64,000 nucleotides of DNA from an uncultured Alistipes sp. (GCA_910587675.1 CAJUMU010000007.1:20141-84140); one strand, 5' to 3'. Positions 9,469 to 19,680 are shown, numbered from the stretch's first letter. The notes: generated by a model not told the origin, from the letters alone. Program-made: numbers and translations.

Positions 9469-10416
9469 ATGAGAATGGACAACGCACACGATACCGAAAA
9501 ACGTCGCACACGCAAACAAAAAGCCGTAAGGTTTTTCGTTCGGCTGTTCGCATGGGGCGGCGCGGCCATACTCTACTATATTCTGTTCTCGTTCTTCTTC
9601 GACACGCCGCACGAGTACAGAATGCGCCACTCGACCGACAAGCTGCGCACCGAATACGATGTGCTGGCCGCGAGGTACGACTCGCTGGAGATGGTGCTCG
9701 ACAACATCACCGACCGCGACAGAAGCGTATTCCGCATCCTGTTCGAATCGGATCCGTACGATCTGGACACCGAGCAGAGCGAGGAGCGGGTGGCGTTGCA
9801 CGAGAAGAAGATCTCGGAGTCGCGCCGCGAGTTGAGACGCGACCTCGACCGCCGCACGGACGAAATGACCGAAAAGATAGCGGCGTTGGAGGATTCGTAT
9901 CTGAAACTGAAACTTCTCGGCGACAGTCTGGGCGATCGGAGCAACGCCATACCATCGATACAGCCCGTGCTGAACAAACAGCTCACGCTGCTCACCGCAG
10001 GTTACGGCACCATACTCAACCCCTTCTACCGCACGCCCAAATCGCATCAGGGCGTGGATTACACCGTGGCCGAAGGATCGAGCATATTCGCCACCGCCGA
10101 CGGCGTGGTGAAAGAGATATCGGACAAGAACTCGACGCTGGGAAAGACCGTCGTCATCGACCACGGGAACGGCTACCGAACATCGTACAGCCATCTGATG
10201 AGCGTATTGGTGCGGCCCGGACAGAAAGTGCAGCGCGGCGACGTGATAGCTCTGTCGGGAAACTCGGGACTCTCGCTCGCGCCGCATCTGCATTACGAGG
10301 TGCGTTACAACGGCCTGAGAGTCGATCCCGTGCACTACTTCTTCATGGAACTTACCCCCGACGAATACCAGCGCATAATACGCATCGCCCAATCGGGAAT
10401 GCAGTCGTTCGACTGA
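9469..10416 (+). CDS. M23 family metallopeptidase, second copy
   Basis: A 315-residue paralogue of the preceding gene with the same layout: membrane helix (about residues 25-45), coiled coil (about 50-140) and C-terminal M23 domain with HQGVDYTV and HLHYEV zinc motifs. Both motifs are complete, so it is predicted active on peptidoglycan. The 6-bp spacing from the upstream gene indicates an operon. The two differ mainly in the coiled coil, which may set different partners at the membrane. Confidence 0.88.
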   Translation: MRMDNAHDTEKRRTRKQKAVRFFVRLFAWGGAAILYYILFSFFFDTPHEYRMRHSTDKLRTEYDVLAARYDSLEMVLDNITDRDRSVFRILFESDPYDLDTEQSEERVALHEKKISESRRELRRDLDRRTDEMTEKIAALEDSYLKLKLLGDSLGDRSNAIPSIQPVLNKQLTLLTAGYGTILNPFYRTPKSHQGVDYTVAEGSSIFATADGVVKEISDKNSTLGKTVVIDHGNGYRTSYSHLMSVLVRPGQKVQRGDVIALSGNSGLSLAPHLHYEVRYNGLRVDPVHYFFMELTPDEYQRIIRIAQSGMQSFD

Positions 10417-10533
10417 CGCGCGCCGACGAATATCGCCGCGATTTCGACCCGCGGATTTGATCGGATGCCGTTATTTCGCTAACTTCGTGGCAAAATACAA
10501 AATTGCATATCCGAAAAAATACGCAATAATATT

Positions 10534-10554
10534 TCGACATCGCTGTGCGATGTC
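10534..10554. other. Intergenic hairpin between M23 pair and addB-like gene
   Basis: A perfect 9-bp stem, CGACATCGC/GCGATGTCG, with a 3-nt loop in the 270-bp gap 10417-10686. A second GC-rich inverted segment (CGCCGC...GCGGCG) follows. No T-run is present, so its role as terminator or structured leader is undecided. Confidence 0.35.
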
Positions 10555-10686
10555 GGCAGTTCGCCGCCGCCCCACGCGGCGGACTGCAACTCGCCGAAGC
10601 TCGTGCACCCCTGCCGACGTCGGCGAACAGCGCAAGCGCACGAAGAAAACGGGTATCTTACGGATAAGCATAAAATATAATTCCGC

Positions 10687-13539
10687 ATGCAACGATCCTT
10701 TCTGTCCGAAACGGCCGGCAAACTATACGAGCGATACGGACGCGACATATCGTCGCTGACGATAGTATTCCCGTCGCGCCGCGCGCGGCTCTTCTTCTCC
10801 GACGCGCTGTCGCAGCTCGTCGACGCCCCGTTGTGGCAGCCGAAGTACATATCGATGGACGACATCATGAGCGAGGCCTCGTCGTTCGCCTCGGGCGACA
10901 AGGTGCGCATGATTACGGAGCTTTACAAGATATATTCGTCGTATCACGACGAGCCGTTCGACAAGTTCTACTTCTGGGGCGAGATGCTGCTCGGCGACTT
11001 CGATCTGATAGACAAATACATGATCGACGCCGACATGCTGTTCCGCAACATCTGCGACCTGAAGGAGCTGGAGGCCGATCTGTCGTATCTCACGCCCGAG
11101 ATGCGGCGGGTGATAAACTCGTTCTGGAGCCACTTCGCGGACGAAGCGTCGCTTTCGGACGAGAAGCGCAAGTTCCTCTCCGTGTGGCTTACGCTCGCCC
11201 CCATCTACCACCGTCTGCGCGAGCGGCTGACCGAGCTGCGTTTCGCATACACGGGAATGATATACCGCTCGGCCGTGGAGAACGTCGAAAACGGCACGGG
11301 AGGTCCCGACACGACGCGCCATTACGTCTTCATAGGATTCAACGCCTTGTCGGAGTGCGAAAAACGCGTGCTGAAACATCTCGACGCCAACGCTCGGTGC
11401 GACTTCTTCTGGGATTACGACTCTTACTACACCGACAACGCCGAGCAGGAGGCGGGACGTTTTCTGCGCGAGAATATCCGGCTCTTTCCGCCCGCGGACG
11501 ACGTGTCGCACGACAACTTCATCGGAATACCGAAAAAGATCAACGCCATATCCACCGTCTCGAACGTGGTGCAGTGCAAGTACGTGCCGACGATCCTGAG
11601 GCGGATATCGCCGTCGCTGCAATTCGACAAACAGACGGCGATAGTTCTCACCGACGAGTCGCTGCTGCTCCCGTTGCTACACTCGCTACCGAGCGAAATA
11701 GCCGACAACATAAACGTCACGATGGGTTATCCGCTTCGACAGACCACGGCCTATTCGTTCGTGGAGCGTCTGATCGAGCTTCAGAAAAACCGACGCAAAT
11801 CGGGCGGCGAGCAGACGTTCTACCACGCCGACGCGAGCGGCATACTGCTGCATCCCTACCTCACGGAGATAGCCGACGCCCGAACACGCGAACGACAGCG
11901 ACAAATCGTCGAGAGCCGCAGCATACGCGTGGCGGAGAAGATGTTCGCCGACAACGAACTCCTCGGCACGATATTCACATCGGCCGACAACTGCGCATCG
12001 CTGTCGGAATATCTGCTCGAAGCGATACATGCGGTGGCCGAGGCGACGTCGGACGACGAGGAGCGATCGCTGAAGTCGGCCTATCTGTCGATCATGGCCG
12101 ACAACATACGCCAATTGAACAATTCGCTGAAACTTTGCGACATAGAAATCAGCTCCTCCATATATACCTCGCTGCTCAAACGCCACCTGCAAACGGTGCG
12201 CATTCCCTTCGACGGCGAACCGCTCAAGGGTTTGCAGGTAATGGGTATCTTGGAGACCCGAAACCTCGATTTCCGCAACGTCGTGATACTGTCGATGAAC
12301 GACGACAATTTCCCGGGCAACCTCAACGGCGCCTCGTCGTTCATCCCCTACAACCTGCGGGCCGCATACGGCATGCCCACGCCCGAGCACCACGAAGGAG
12401 TCTACGCCTACTACTTCTACCGCCTAATACAGCGCGCCGAGAATGTCGATATGCTCTACTGCTCGCACGCCGACGAAAAGAGCACGGGCGAACAGAGCCG
12501 CTACATATACCAGCTCCGATACGAATCGCCGTACGACATAGGACGCGTCAACGTCGGCGTCGACGTGGCCGTCGGCGAGGCGAAAGCCATATCTGTGGAT
12601 AAGAGGGGACGCACGCTCGAAAAGCTCCAAAGATTCCTCGACGCCGACGATCCGCAGATGCTCTCGCCCACCGCCTTGGCCCGCTACATAGCCTGCCCGC
12701 TCAAGTTCTACTTCGCAACCATAGCGCGCCTCAAAGTGTCGGACGAGATAGCCGAGGAGGTCGACAACCCGATGTTCGGCACCATCCTGCACGCCGCCAT
12801 GCAACGCCTTTACGGAGACGTACGGGGCATGGAGGATCCCGTTCCCGAACTGGAGCGCATGCAGCGCGGCGATGCGGTGGAAAAGGCCGTCGTGCAGGCC
12901 ATAAACGACGAATACCTCAACAACGCCGCAGCCGACCCCGCCGAATATGCGGGTAGCCTCGCGCTGGTGAAAAGCATCGTGACGAAGTATATCCGCCGCG
13001 GCATAATACCCTACGACACGGCTCACGGCCGCTTCTCGGTGATGGATGTCGAGCACAAGATAGCGCAGCCTTTCGAACTGGGCGACGGACGCCGCATAGT
13101 CTTGGGCGGAATAGCCGACCGCATCGATTCGCTCGACAACGGCCGCCTCCGCGTGGTGGACTACAAGACGGGGGGCGTACATCTGGAGTTCAACGGCGCG
13201 GAGTCGCTCTTCGAGGGCGAAAACCGCAGCAGATTCGGTAACCTGCTGCAAACCATGATATACTCGATGGTGCTGCGCCGCACGTTCCGCCGCAACGTCG
13301 AACCCGCGCTGTACTTCGTCCGCTACATCCACAACGACGATTACGATCCGCACCTGATCGACAAGGCGGCCGACTCCGCCGCGGTCGATTACGACGCATA
13401 CGCCGAGGAGTTCGAAACGCTGCTGCGCCGAAAGCTCGACGAGTTGTTCGATCCCGAAACGCCCTTCGCGCAGTGCGACGAGACGGAGGCCGACAAGATA
13501 TGCAAATATTGCGATTTCAAACTCATCTGCAAACGGTAA
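10687..13539 (+). CDS. AddB-like PD-(D/E)XK nuclease subunit
   Basis: A 950-residue partner of an AddA/RecB-type helicase for double-strand-break end processing. The N-terminal UvrD-like part is degenerate and lacks a Walker A lysine (VFPSRRARLFFSDAL). The C-terminal RecB nuclease domain begins LSPTALARYIACPLKFYF and has GGIADRID and VVDYKTGG (catalytic D and K). Cysteines in ACPL and at the end (DKICKYCDFKLICKR) fit the four-Cys iron-sulfur clasp typical of AddB. The helicase gene follows 4 bp downstream, giving a complete AddAB-type module. Confidence 0.8.
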   Translation: MQRSFLSETAGKLYERYGRDISSLTIVFPSRRARLFFSDALSQLVDAPLWQPKYISMDDIMSEASSFASGDKVRMITELYKIYSSYHDEPFDKFYFWGEMLLGDFDLIDKYMIDADMLFRNICDLKELEADLSYLTPEMRRVINSFWSHFADEASLSDEKRKFLSVWLTLAPIYHRLRERLTELRFAYTGMIYRSAVENVENGTGGPDTTRHYVFIGFNALSECEKRVLKHLDANARCDFFWDYDSYYTDNAEQEAGRFLRENIRLFPPADDVSHDNFIGIPKKINAISTVSNVVQCKYVPTILRRISPSLQFDKQTAIVLTDESLLLPLLHSLPSEIADNINVTMGYPLRQTTAYSFVERLIELQKNRRKSGGEQTFYHADASGILLHPYLTEIADARTRERQRQIVESRSIRVAEKMFADNELLGTIFTSADNCASLSEYLLEAIHAVAEATSDDEERSLKSAYLSIMADNIRQLNNSLKLCDIEISSSIYTSLLKRHLQTVRIPFDGEPLKGLQVMGILETRNLDFRNVVILSMNDDNFPGNLNGASSFIPYNLRAAYGMPTPEHHEGVYAYYFYRLIQRAENVDMLYCSHADEKSTGEQSRYIYQLRYESPYDIGRVNVGVDVAVGEAKAISVDKRGRTLEKLQRFLDADDPQMLSPTALARYIACPLKFYFATIARLKVSDEIAEEVDNPMFGTILHAAMQRLYGDVRGMEDPVPELERMQRGDAVEKAVVQAINDEYLNNAAADPAEYAGSLALVKSIVTKYIRRGIIPYDTAHGRFSVMDVEHKIAQPFELGDGRRIVLGGIADRIDSLDNGRLRVVDYKTGGVHLEFNGAESLFEGENRSRFGNLLQTMIYSMVLRRTFRRNVEPALYFVRYIHNDDYDPHLIDKAADSAAVDYDAYAEEFETLLRRKLDELFDPETPFAQCDETEADKICKYCDFKLICKR

Positions 13540-13543
13540 CGCC

Positions 13544-16500
13544 ATGAGAGCACAAATCCTTAGCGCGAGCGCCGGATCGGGCAAGACCTATCGGCTGGCA
13601 TACAAATTCGTGCACGACACGATAAAATACTACCGCGACAAACCCTATCTCTATCGCGCCATCCTCGCCGTGACGTTCACCAACAAGGCTACCGAGGAGA
13701 TGAAAAGCCGCATTCTGAAAGAGATAAACGATCTGATAGTCCGCCCCGCCGATAGCAGCTACATGGCCGACCTGAAACGCGACCTCGGCTTCGACGAGGC
13801 CGAGATCGTAAAGCGCGCCCGAAGCATACAGACCAAGATTCTGCACGACTATTCGCGGTTCACGATACTCACGATCGACAAATTTTTCCAGCGCATACTG
13901 CGCGCATTCATCCGCGAGCTGGGCATCGACCTCAACTACAACATCGAGATCGAGACCTCGACGGTGCTCACGCGCAGCGCCGATTCGCTGATCGACGACA
14001 TCACGGGCGACGACACGCTGCGGCAATGGATCATGGAGTTCGCGCAGGAGAAGATCGACGACAACAGCCAGTGGGACATCCGCCGCGACCTGCTCGCGCT
14101 GGGCCGCGAGCTGTTCAACGAGCAGAGCAGGCAGACGGTGATGAACTCCACCTCCAAAGAGGAGCTGCAAAAGGCGATACGCGAGGCCGAGAAGCGTTCG
14201 GCCCGAGCGCGCGCCGACATGAAAGCCGCCGCCGAAAAGGCGCTCGAAATAATGGACCGCGCAGGAGTATGTCCCACCGATTTCGCCGGCAAATCGCGCA
14301 GTTTCGCCAAATACTTCTCGGCAATCGCCGCGGGCGACGTGAAAGAGCCGACAGCCACGGCGCGCCAGCGCGCCGCCTCGCCCGACGGCTGGGCTGCCAA
14401 AGGCTCCGCCGCGCAGGCCGCAGCCCCCGAGTTGCAACCCCTGCTGGCCGAGATATGCGACACGTTCGACCGCAACAGACGCCTGTGGTCGACACTGCCG
14501 CTGGTGAAGTCGACCTATCGCAGTTACGCACTCTTGCAGGATATCTACAAACGGGTACGCGACCTGTGCGAGGAGGAGGGCATCATGCTCCTCTCCGAGA
14601 CCAAATACATCCTCTCGCGCTTCGTGGCGGGAAACGACGCGCCGTTCATATACGAAAAGACGGGCAACCGATTCGAACGCTTCATGATCGACGAGTTTCA
14701 GGATACTTCGATCCGCGAGTGGGAGAACTTCGTGCCTCTGCTGCAAAACGCCATGTCGCAGTCGGAGGACACCTCGGTGCTCATCGTGGGCGACGTGAAG
14801 CAGTCGATCTACCGCTGGCGCGGCGGCGACTGGCGCATCCTGCAACAAGGGGTGCGCAAGGCGTTGGGCGACGCAGACACCGAACTGCGGATACTCTCCG
14901 ACAACTACCGCAGTCTGCCCCGCATAGTGGAGTTCAACAACACGGCCATGGCGCGCGTGGTGGAGCGCGACAACGCCGACCTCGACGCCGCGCTGCTCAA
15001 GGCCGCGGAGAGAGGCTCGCTCAGCCGCAGCGGTTACGACGATCTGCGCGGCACGCTCCGCTCGGCATACGAGGGGCATGCCCAGACCCCGAGGCGAAAG
15101 AGCCGCAACGAGGGATACGTAAGGATCGAGACGTTCGAGCAGACGCCTCCCCTCGTAGAGTGCATCGAGTCGATCATAGCGCGCGGCTACTCCTACAACG
15201 ACATAATGATCCTCTACCGCAAGGCGAGCGACGGACTTCGCACGGCGCGCATACTGCTCGAATACAAGCGGCGCAACAACACGTTCAACATCATGACACA
15301 GGACGCCCTGATCGTGGGCAACGCCCCCGTGAGCAGCTTCGTGACCTCGGTCATGCGGCTGTCGCAGGATCCGAACGACTCGATCAGCCGCGCCGTGATG
15401 AACGACTATCTCGGCCGCGACTACGACGCGCCGCTCGCCGAAGACGACCGCGCGACCCTCGCCCGTATAAGCCAGCTCACCCCCGAAGAGGCATTCGAGA
15501 AGATAGTCCTCGAATACCGGCTCGACCTGCGGCACGACGAGATAGCCTACTTGCAGGCGTTGCACGAGCAGATAGCGGCATTTTGCGCCGCGAAGGTGGC
15601 CGACATACAGTTGTTCCTCGCCGCATGGGACGAAAAGGGATCGGCCAAGGCGTTGAGCGTGGAGAAGAGCGACTCGACGATAGAGCTAACCACCATACAC
15701 AAATCGAAAGGACTGGAGCGCAAAGTGGTCGTCATACCCTACTGCAACTGGTCGCTCGACCCCGCCGTTAACGACAACATAGTATGGGCCGCGCCCGACG
15801 AGAAGGGCGATCCGCTGGCGAGCGTGGGACGTTTCCCCGTGGAGTACAAGAGCGCGATGAGCGACTCGATATTCTCGGACGAATACTATCGCGAAAAGGT
15901 ATATTCGCACGTCGACAACGTAAACATGCTTTATGTCGCTCTCACCCGCGCCAAAGAGGCTCTTTACGTCTTCATACCGCAGACGGAGAGACACAACACG
16001 GGGCGTCTGCTCTGGGAGGTCGTGCGGCAGGACGCCGATCCGTCGACGCCCGAGCGAGTGGAATACGGCGCGCCCGAGCCGCCCGAGCCCGAGAACAAAA
16101 AGAGCGACGGCGTAATGAGCGTGCTGCTGGAGGAGTATCCCACCTCCGACGCCCGCATGACGCTGCGGCTCCCATCGCAACGCTACTTCGAGGACGGCGC
16201 GGCATCGCTCGCCCCGCGCAACACGGGAATACTCATGCACGGAATACTGAACGAGGCGACCGACGCCGCCGATGCCGAACGGCGCATCGGAGAGGCGCGC
16301 GCGGCGGGCCGCCTGAGCGACGGGCAGGCCGAGGAGCTGGCCGCGACCATCCGCCGCGAGCTGAACCGTCCCGAAGTCGCCAAGTGGTTCGCGCCCGATT
16401 TCTGGGACGAGATACGCAACGAGAACGACATAATAAGCGGCGCGGTCATCGGGACCCGTCGCCCCGACCGCGTGATGATAAAGGGCGACCGCGTGACGGT

Positions 16501-16657
16501 GGTCGACTACAAGTTCGGCGCGGACAAGCACAAAGCCCATCTGCGGCAAACGGGAGAGTACATGCGGCTCATCGCCGAAATGGGATACGGACAGGTGGAG
16601 GGGTACGTATGGTATCTGTCGCTGGGCGAGATCGTGAAGGTCGAAATACCGACATAA
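13544..16657 (+). CDS. UvrD/AddA-type ATP-dependent helicase-nuclease
   Basis: A 1037-residue superfamily 1A helicase with a C-terminal RecB-type nuclease. Walker A is SASAGSGKTYRLA near residue 9, Walker B is the MIDEFQDTSIREWENF segment, motif III is VGDVKQSIYRWRGGD and motif VI is NMLYVALTRAKEALYVF. The nuclease core VTVVDYKFGADK lies near the C-terminus. It forms a recombination and DNA-end resection pair with the gene 4 bp upstream. An Ala/Arg-rich, low-complexity stretch at residues about 265-295 looks like a linker insertion. Confidence 0.88.
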   Translation: MRAQILSASAGSGKTYRLAYKFVHDTIKYYRDKPYLYRAILAVTFTNKATEEMKSRILKEINDLIVRPADSSYMADLKRDLGFDEAEIVKRARSIQTKILHDYSRFTILTIDKFFQRILRAFIRELGIDLNYNIEIETSTVLTRSADSLIDDITGDDTLRQWIMEFAQEKIDDNSQWDIRRDLLALGRELFNEQSRQTVMNSTSKEELQKAIREAEKRSARARADMKAAAEKALEIMDRAGVCPTDFAGKSRSFAKYFSAIAAGDVKEPTATARQRAASPDGWAAKGSAAQAAAPELQPLLAEICDTFDRNRRLWSTLPLVKSTYRSYALLQDIYKRVRDLCEEEGIMLLSETKYILSRFVAGNDAPFIYEKTGNRFERFMIDEFQDTSIREWENFVPLLQNAMSQSEDTSVLIVGDVKQSIYRWRGGDWRILQQGVRKALGDADTELRILSDNYRSLPRIVEFNNTAMARVVERDNADLDAALLKAAERGSLSRSGYDDLRGTLRSAYEGHAQTPRRKSRNEGYVRIETFEQTPPLVECIESIIARGYSYNDIMILYRKASDGLRTARILLEYKRRNNTFNIMTQDALIVGNAPVSSFVTSVMRLSQDPNDSISRAVMNDYLGRDYDAPLAEDDRATLARISQLTPEEAFEKIVLEYRLDLRHDEIAYLQALHEQIAAFCAAKVADIQLFLAAWDEKGSAKALSVEKSDSTIELTTIHKSKGLERKVVVIPYCNWSLDPAVNDNIVWAAPDEKGDPLASVGRFPVEYKSAMSDSIFSDEYYREKVYSHVDNVNMLYVALTRAKEALYVFIPQTERHNTGRLLWEVVRQDADPSTPERVEYGAPEPPEPENKKSDGVMSVLLEEYPTSDARMTLRLPSQRYFEDGAASLAPRNTGILMHGILNEATDAADAERRIGEARAAGRLSDGQAEELAATIRRELNRPEVAKWFAPDFWDEIRNENDIISGAVIGTRRPDRVMIKGDRVTVVDYKFGADKHKAHLRQTGEYMRLIAEMGYGQVEGYVWYLSLGEIVKVEIPT

Positions 16658-16663
16658 TTTCGT

Positions 16664-16671
16664 TATCTTTG
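16664..16671 (+). promoter_or_regulatory. -7 box almost touching the ABC gene start
   Basis: TATCTTTG matches the Bacteroidetes consensus. Only 5 bp separate it from the GTG at 16677, so transcription would begin at or inside the start codon. Confidence 0.5.
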
Positions 16672-16676
16672 TTTCC

Positions 16677-18368
16677 GTGTATCGCAGAATCGTAAATATA
16701 ATCCCCTCGGGTTACGGACGCCGCGGCGCGGCGTTGATCGCCACGCTGCTCGCGCGGGCCGCGCTCAACTTTTTCGGCATCGCCGCGCTCGTCCCCCTGC
16801 TGGTGCTCATCCTCGACGGCGAATCCCTGCGCTCGCATCCGACGCTCGACCGAATATACCAGTCCCTCGGTTTCGGCGACTACCGCATCTTCGCCATTGC
16901 GACGGCGGCGGCCGCCGTCGCGGCCATCGTGCTGAAAGGGGCGATAAACATGTCGCTATACCGCGTCGAACGCGATTACGTTTACGATATCTACCGCGAT
17001 CTGTCGCGACGGCTCTACATAAGCTACTGCCGCCGCGGACTCGCGTTCGTTCGCCGCAGCAACTCGACGGAGTTGTCGCGCAACGTGAATTTCGTGTGCC
17101 TCAACTTCGCCACGGGGGTATTGCGCCCGCTCGCGACGATAGTCGGCGAGACGTTTCTGCTCCTGCTCGTCGCGGGCGCGACGCTCGCGTACGATCCCGT
17201 CGCCGCGCTGTTGCTCGCGGGGGCGTTCATTCCCGCCGCCGCGTTGTATTATCGACTCGTGAAACGCCGCATGAGCGACTGCGGCAGGGCGGAGAACGAA
17301 GCCATGCGCGAGAAGTTCCGCAGCGTGGCGGAGAGCTTCGGAGGATATGCCGACGCGGAGATCTGCAACGCCTTTCCGCGCATGCTCGCCGATTTCGACC
17401 GCTCCACGGAACGGCTCATCGGGATGCGGAAACGCAACGCCGCGATGGCGGCCTTGCCGCAGAGCGCGACGGAAACGGCCGTGACCGTCGGTTTGGCGGC
17501 ATTGGTAGTCGCGGGCGCGTACATGCGCGGAGGCGAGATCCGAATCGTATTCGGACTATTCGCTTTAGCCGCCGTACGTCTCGCGCCCTCGGTGCGCAAC
17601 ATCCTCGGCGCGCTGGCAACAATACGTTACAACCGCCATACGATAGACGTTCTGTCCGAAGCGTCCGATGTCGGTGACCTCGAACGCAATGACGAAAGGC
17701 TCCCTTTGCGGCGCGAACTGTCATTGCGCGGCATAACTTTCGGATACGACGACGCGACACCCGTCCTGAAGGACTTTTCGCTGCGCATTCGCCGCGGCGA
17801 GCGCGTCGGAATAAAAGGCCCGTCGGGAGCGGGAAAATCGACGCTCCTGAACATCATGGCGGGGCTGTTGGAGCCGCAAGGCGGCGAAATGCTCGTCGAC
17901 GGCGCAAGGCTGGACGACTCCAACCGCCGCGCATGGCAGAACTCGGCGGGATACGTGCCGCAGAATGTATTCATCGCCGACGCCACGCTGGCCGAGAACG
18001 TCGCTTTCGGAGAGAATCTCCCCGATGCGGAGCGTGTGGCCGAGTCGCTCGAAGCGGCGGGCCTCGCGGAGTTCGCGCGCAACCTGCCCGAGGGGATCGA
18101 CACCCTTGTCGGCGAATCGGGATGCCGCGTATCGGGCGGCGAGCGGCAACGGATCGGTATCGCCCGCGCGCTGTATCGACGTCCCGACATTCTCTTTCTC
18201 GACGAGGCGACTTCGGCTCTCGACCGAGAGGCTGAACTTGACATACACGACACCTTGGCCCGTCTGTCGGGACGCGACAAGGAGTTGACCATAGTCGCGA
18301 TAGCCCACGACGAGGCCTCGCTGGGCTCCTGCGACCGCATAATCGAAATAGGAAAAGAGCATGTATAA
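16677..18368 (+). CDS. ABC exporter, fused membrane and ATPase domains
   Basis: A 563-residue half-transporter of the peptide/lipid exporter type in the inner membrane. About six membrane helices (residues 15-310) precede a nucleotide-binding domain with Walker A GPSGAGKST (about residue 381), signature VSGGERQR (about 484), Walker B ILFLDEAT and a switch-like AIAHDEAS. The start is GTG, preceded at 5 bp by a promoter box. It overlaps the next gene by 8 bp. The neighbours, an HprK-like kinase and an S24/S26-like peptidase, recur in Bacteroidetes peptide-modification or export loci, so a peptide substrate is plausible but not shown. Confidence 0.85.
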   Translation: MYRRIVNIIPSGYGRRGAALIATLLARAALNFFGIAALVPLLVLILDGESLRSHPTLDRIYQSLGFGDYRIFAIATAAAAVAAIVLKGAINMSLYRVERDYVYDIYRDLSRRLYISYCRRGLAFVRRSNSTELSRNVNFVCLNFATGVLRPLATIVGETFLLLLVAGATLAYDPVAALLLAGAFIPAAALYYRLVKRRMSDCGRAENEAMREKFRSVAESFGGYADAEICNAFPRMLADFDRSTERLIGMRKRNAAMAALPQSATETAVTVGLAALVVAGAYMRGGEIRIVFGLFALAAVRLAPSVRNILGALATIRYNRHTIDVLSEASDVGDLERNDERLPLRRELSLRGITFGYDDATPVLKDFSLRIRRGERVGIKGPSGAGKSTLLNIMAGLLEPQGGEMLVDGARLDDSNRRAWQNSAGYVPQNVFIADATLAENVAFGENLPDAERVAESLEAAGLAEFARNLPEGIDTLVGESGCRVSGGERQRIGIARALYRRPDILFLDEATSALDREAELDIHDTLARLSGRDKELTIVAIAHDEASLGSCDRIIEIGKEHV

Positions 18369-19230
18369 CGATTATGTCATAGCCGACAGACGCATACGGT
18401 TCGTCGGTCCGCAATCCGATCTCGCGGCGGCGGGGTTGCGCAGTTTCGCGCCGTTCGCCGTCGAATACGATCCCGAGGCCGAAACGGCGGTCGAAATAGA
18501 GACGGGCCCGTATAACGGTGCGCCGAATTTCGAAGAGCTGACGCGCTTCGATTTCGGCGAGGAGGAGACAGTATGCCGATTCGGACGCATCGGAAACGAA
18601 TACGTACTTGTCATAGGAGAGGAGCGGCGCGGGCGCGGAGCGACATTCGTTTACGACATCGACGAGCGAAAGATGAAGTGCGACATCGGAACACGGCTCC
18701 CGTACGTAAGATTCGGACTGTGGTTCATGGCGAACATAGCCCTCGCGCCCCATCTCACCGCGGCGGTGCACGCCTCGGCGATCGTCCACAACGGCGAAGC
18801 CGTCGTGTTCCTCGGAGAGTCGGGCACGGGAAAGAGTACTCACGCGAAATTGTGGCGCGAAAACATCGAAGGGGCCGAACTCCTCAACGACGACAGTCCC
18901 TTCGTCGCGGTCACTGACGGTCGTCCCGTCGCATTCGGATCGCCGTGGAGCGGCAAGACTCCGCGTTACAAAAACGAACGCTACCCTCTCCGCGCCGCGG
19001 TGCGTCTGAGTCAGGCGCCGCACAACTCCATCCGTCGGCTGCGCGGGGCACGGGCCGTCGGAGCGTTGTTGCCGTCGCTGCCGCCCGCATTCGCTTACGA
19101 CGACCGACTGGAGAACCTCATGCTCGACACTCTCTCGGCAATCGTCAACGCCGTGCCCGTTTATCATTTGGAGTGCCGCCCCGACGCGGAGGCGGCGCGA
19201 TTGGTTCACGATACGATTTTCGGTATATGA
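18361..19230 (+). CDS. HPr kinase-like / PEP carboxykinase-fold protein
   Basis: A 289-residue protein with a P-loop GESGTGKSTHAK near residue 152 and a downstream acidic segment LLNDDSPFVAV, as in the HprK C-terminal fold. The N-terminal half has no recognised domain. Relatives occur in lasso-peptide and other RiPP-type clusters, where some phosphorylate a peptide; the role here is inference. It overlaps the ABC exporter gene by 8 bp and the next gene through an ATGA junction, so the three are translationally coupled. Confidence 0.7.
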   Translation: MYNDYVIADRRIRFVGPQSDLAAAGLRSFAPFAVEYDPEAETAVEIETGPYNGAPNFEELTRFDFGEEETVCRFGRIGNEYVLVIGEERRGRGATFVYDIDERKMKCDIGTRLPYVRFGLWFMANIALAPHLTAAVHASAIVHNGEAVVFLGESGTGKSTHAKLWRENIEGAELLNDDSPFVAVTDGRPVAFGSPWSGKTPRYKNERYPLRAAVRLSQAPHNSIRRLRGARAVGALLPSLPPAFAYDDRLENLMLDTLSAIVNAVPVYHLECRPDAEAARLVHDTIFGI

Positions 19231-19676
19231 AGAAAGAGGTTGCGAACGATATCTTTTTCGCTGAAGTGGAGCGATTGTTGGCTCGGGGAGAGAGCGTCAC
19301 CATGCTCGTAAGAGGCGACAGCATGCGCCCCCTGCTGCGCGACCGCATCGACCGCGTGACGATACGACGCCACCGCCCGCACGAGATCGCGAAGGGGGCG
19401 ATACTGCTCTTTCGCCACGGAGGCGCGTACGCCATGCACCGCGTAAAGGCCTGCGCGGGGAGTGAAGTCATATTGGCGGGAGACGGAAACTGCGGCGCGA
19501 CGGAACGCGCGCGGTGCGAGGATATAATCGCGATAGCGGTATCGATCGCAAGGCCCGACGGGAAGATCATAAATTGCTCCGACCGCCGTCTGCGGATCGC
19601 ATCGGCCGCTTGGCTCATGCTGCCTCCGTTCGCGAGGCGGTGCATACTCGGAATTACGAAACGTTTAAAAACATAA
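19227..19676 (+). CDS. S24/S26-like signal peptidase-fold protein
   Basis: A 149-residue protein beginning at an ATGA overlap. The motif RGDSMRPLL (about residues 30-38) matches the serine-nucleophile box of S24/S26 peptidases, and the segment AMHRVKAC resembles the later conserved box, though the expected Lys of the dyad is not clearly identifiable. The length is short for a type I signal peptidase and the C-terminus is mildly hydrophobic. Its place behind an exporter and an HprK-like kinase suggests it processes or handles an exported peptide. No precursor gene is visible nearby. Confidence 0.65.
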   Translation: MKKEVANDIFFAEVERLLARGESVTMLVRGDSMRPLLRDRIDRVTIRRHRPHEIAKGAILLFRHGGAYAMHRVKACAGSEVILAGDGNCGATERARCEDIIAIAVSIARPDGKIINCSDRRLRIASAAWLMLPPFARRCILGITKRLKT

Positions 19677-19680
19677 CGAC

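Noticed and set aside
8509..10392. 627-codon frame antisense to both M23 genes
   Set aside because: It spans two genuine genes on the other strand and their gap; composition is typical of antisense frames in this GC range.
14346..14430. REP-like GGCCGCAGCC stretch inside the helicase gene
   Set aside because: Only about 10-12 bases match the intergenic repeat; the segment is Ala/Arg-rich coding sequence and the match is low in information.
13523..15565. 680-codon frame antisense to the AddA-type helicase
   Set aside because: Shadow of a real gene; no family resemblance and no promoter or start context.
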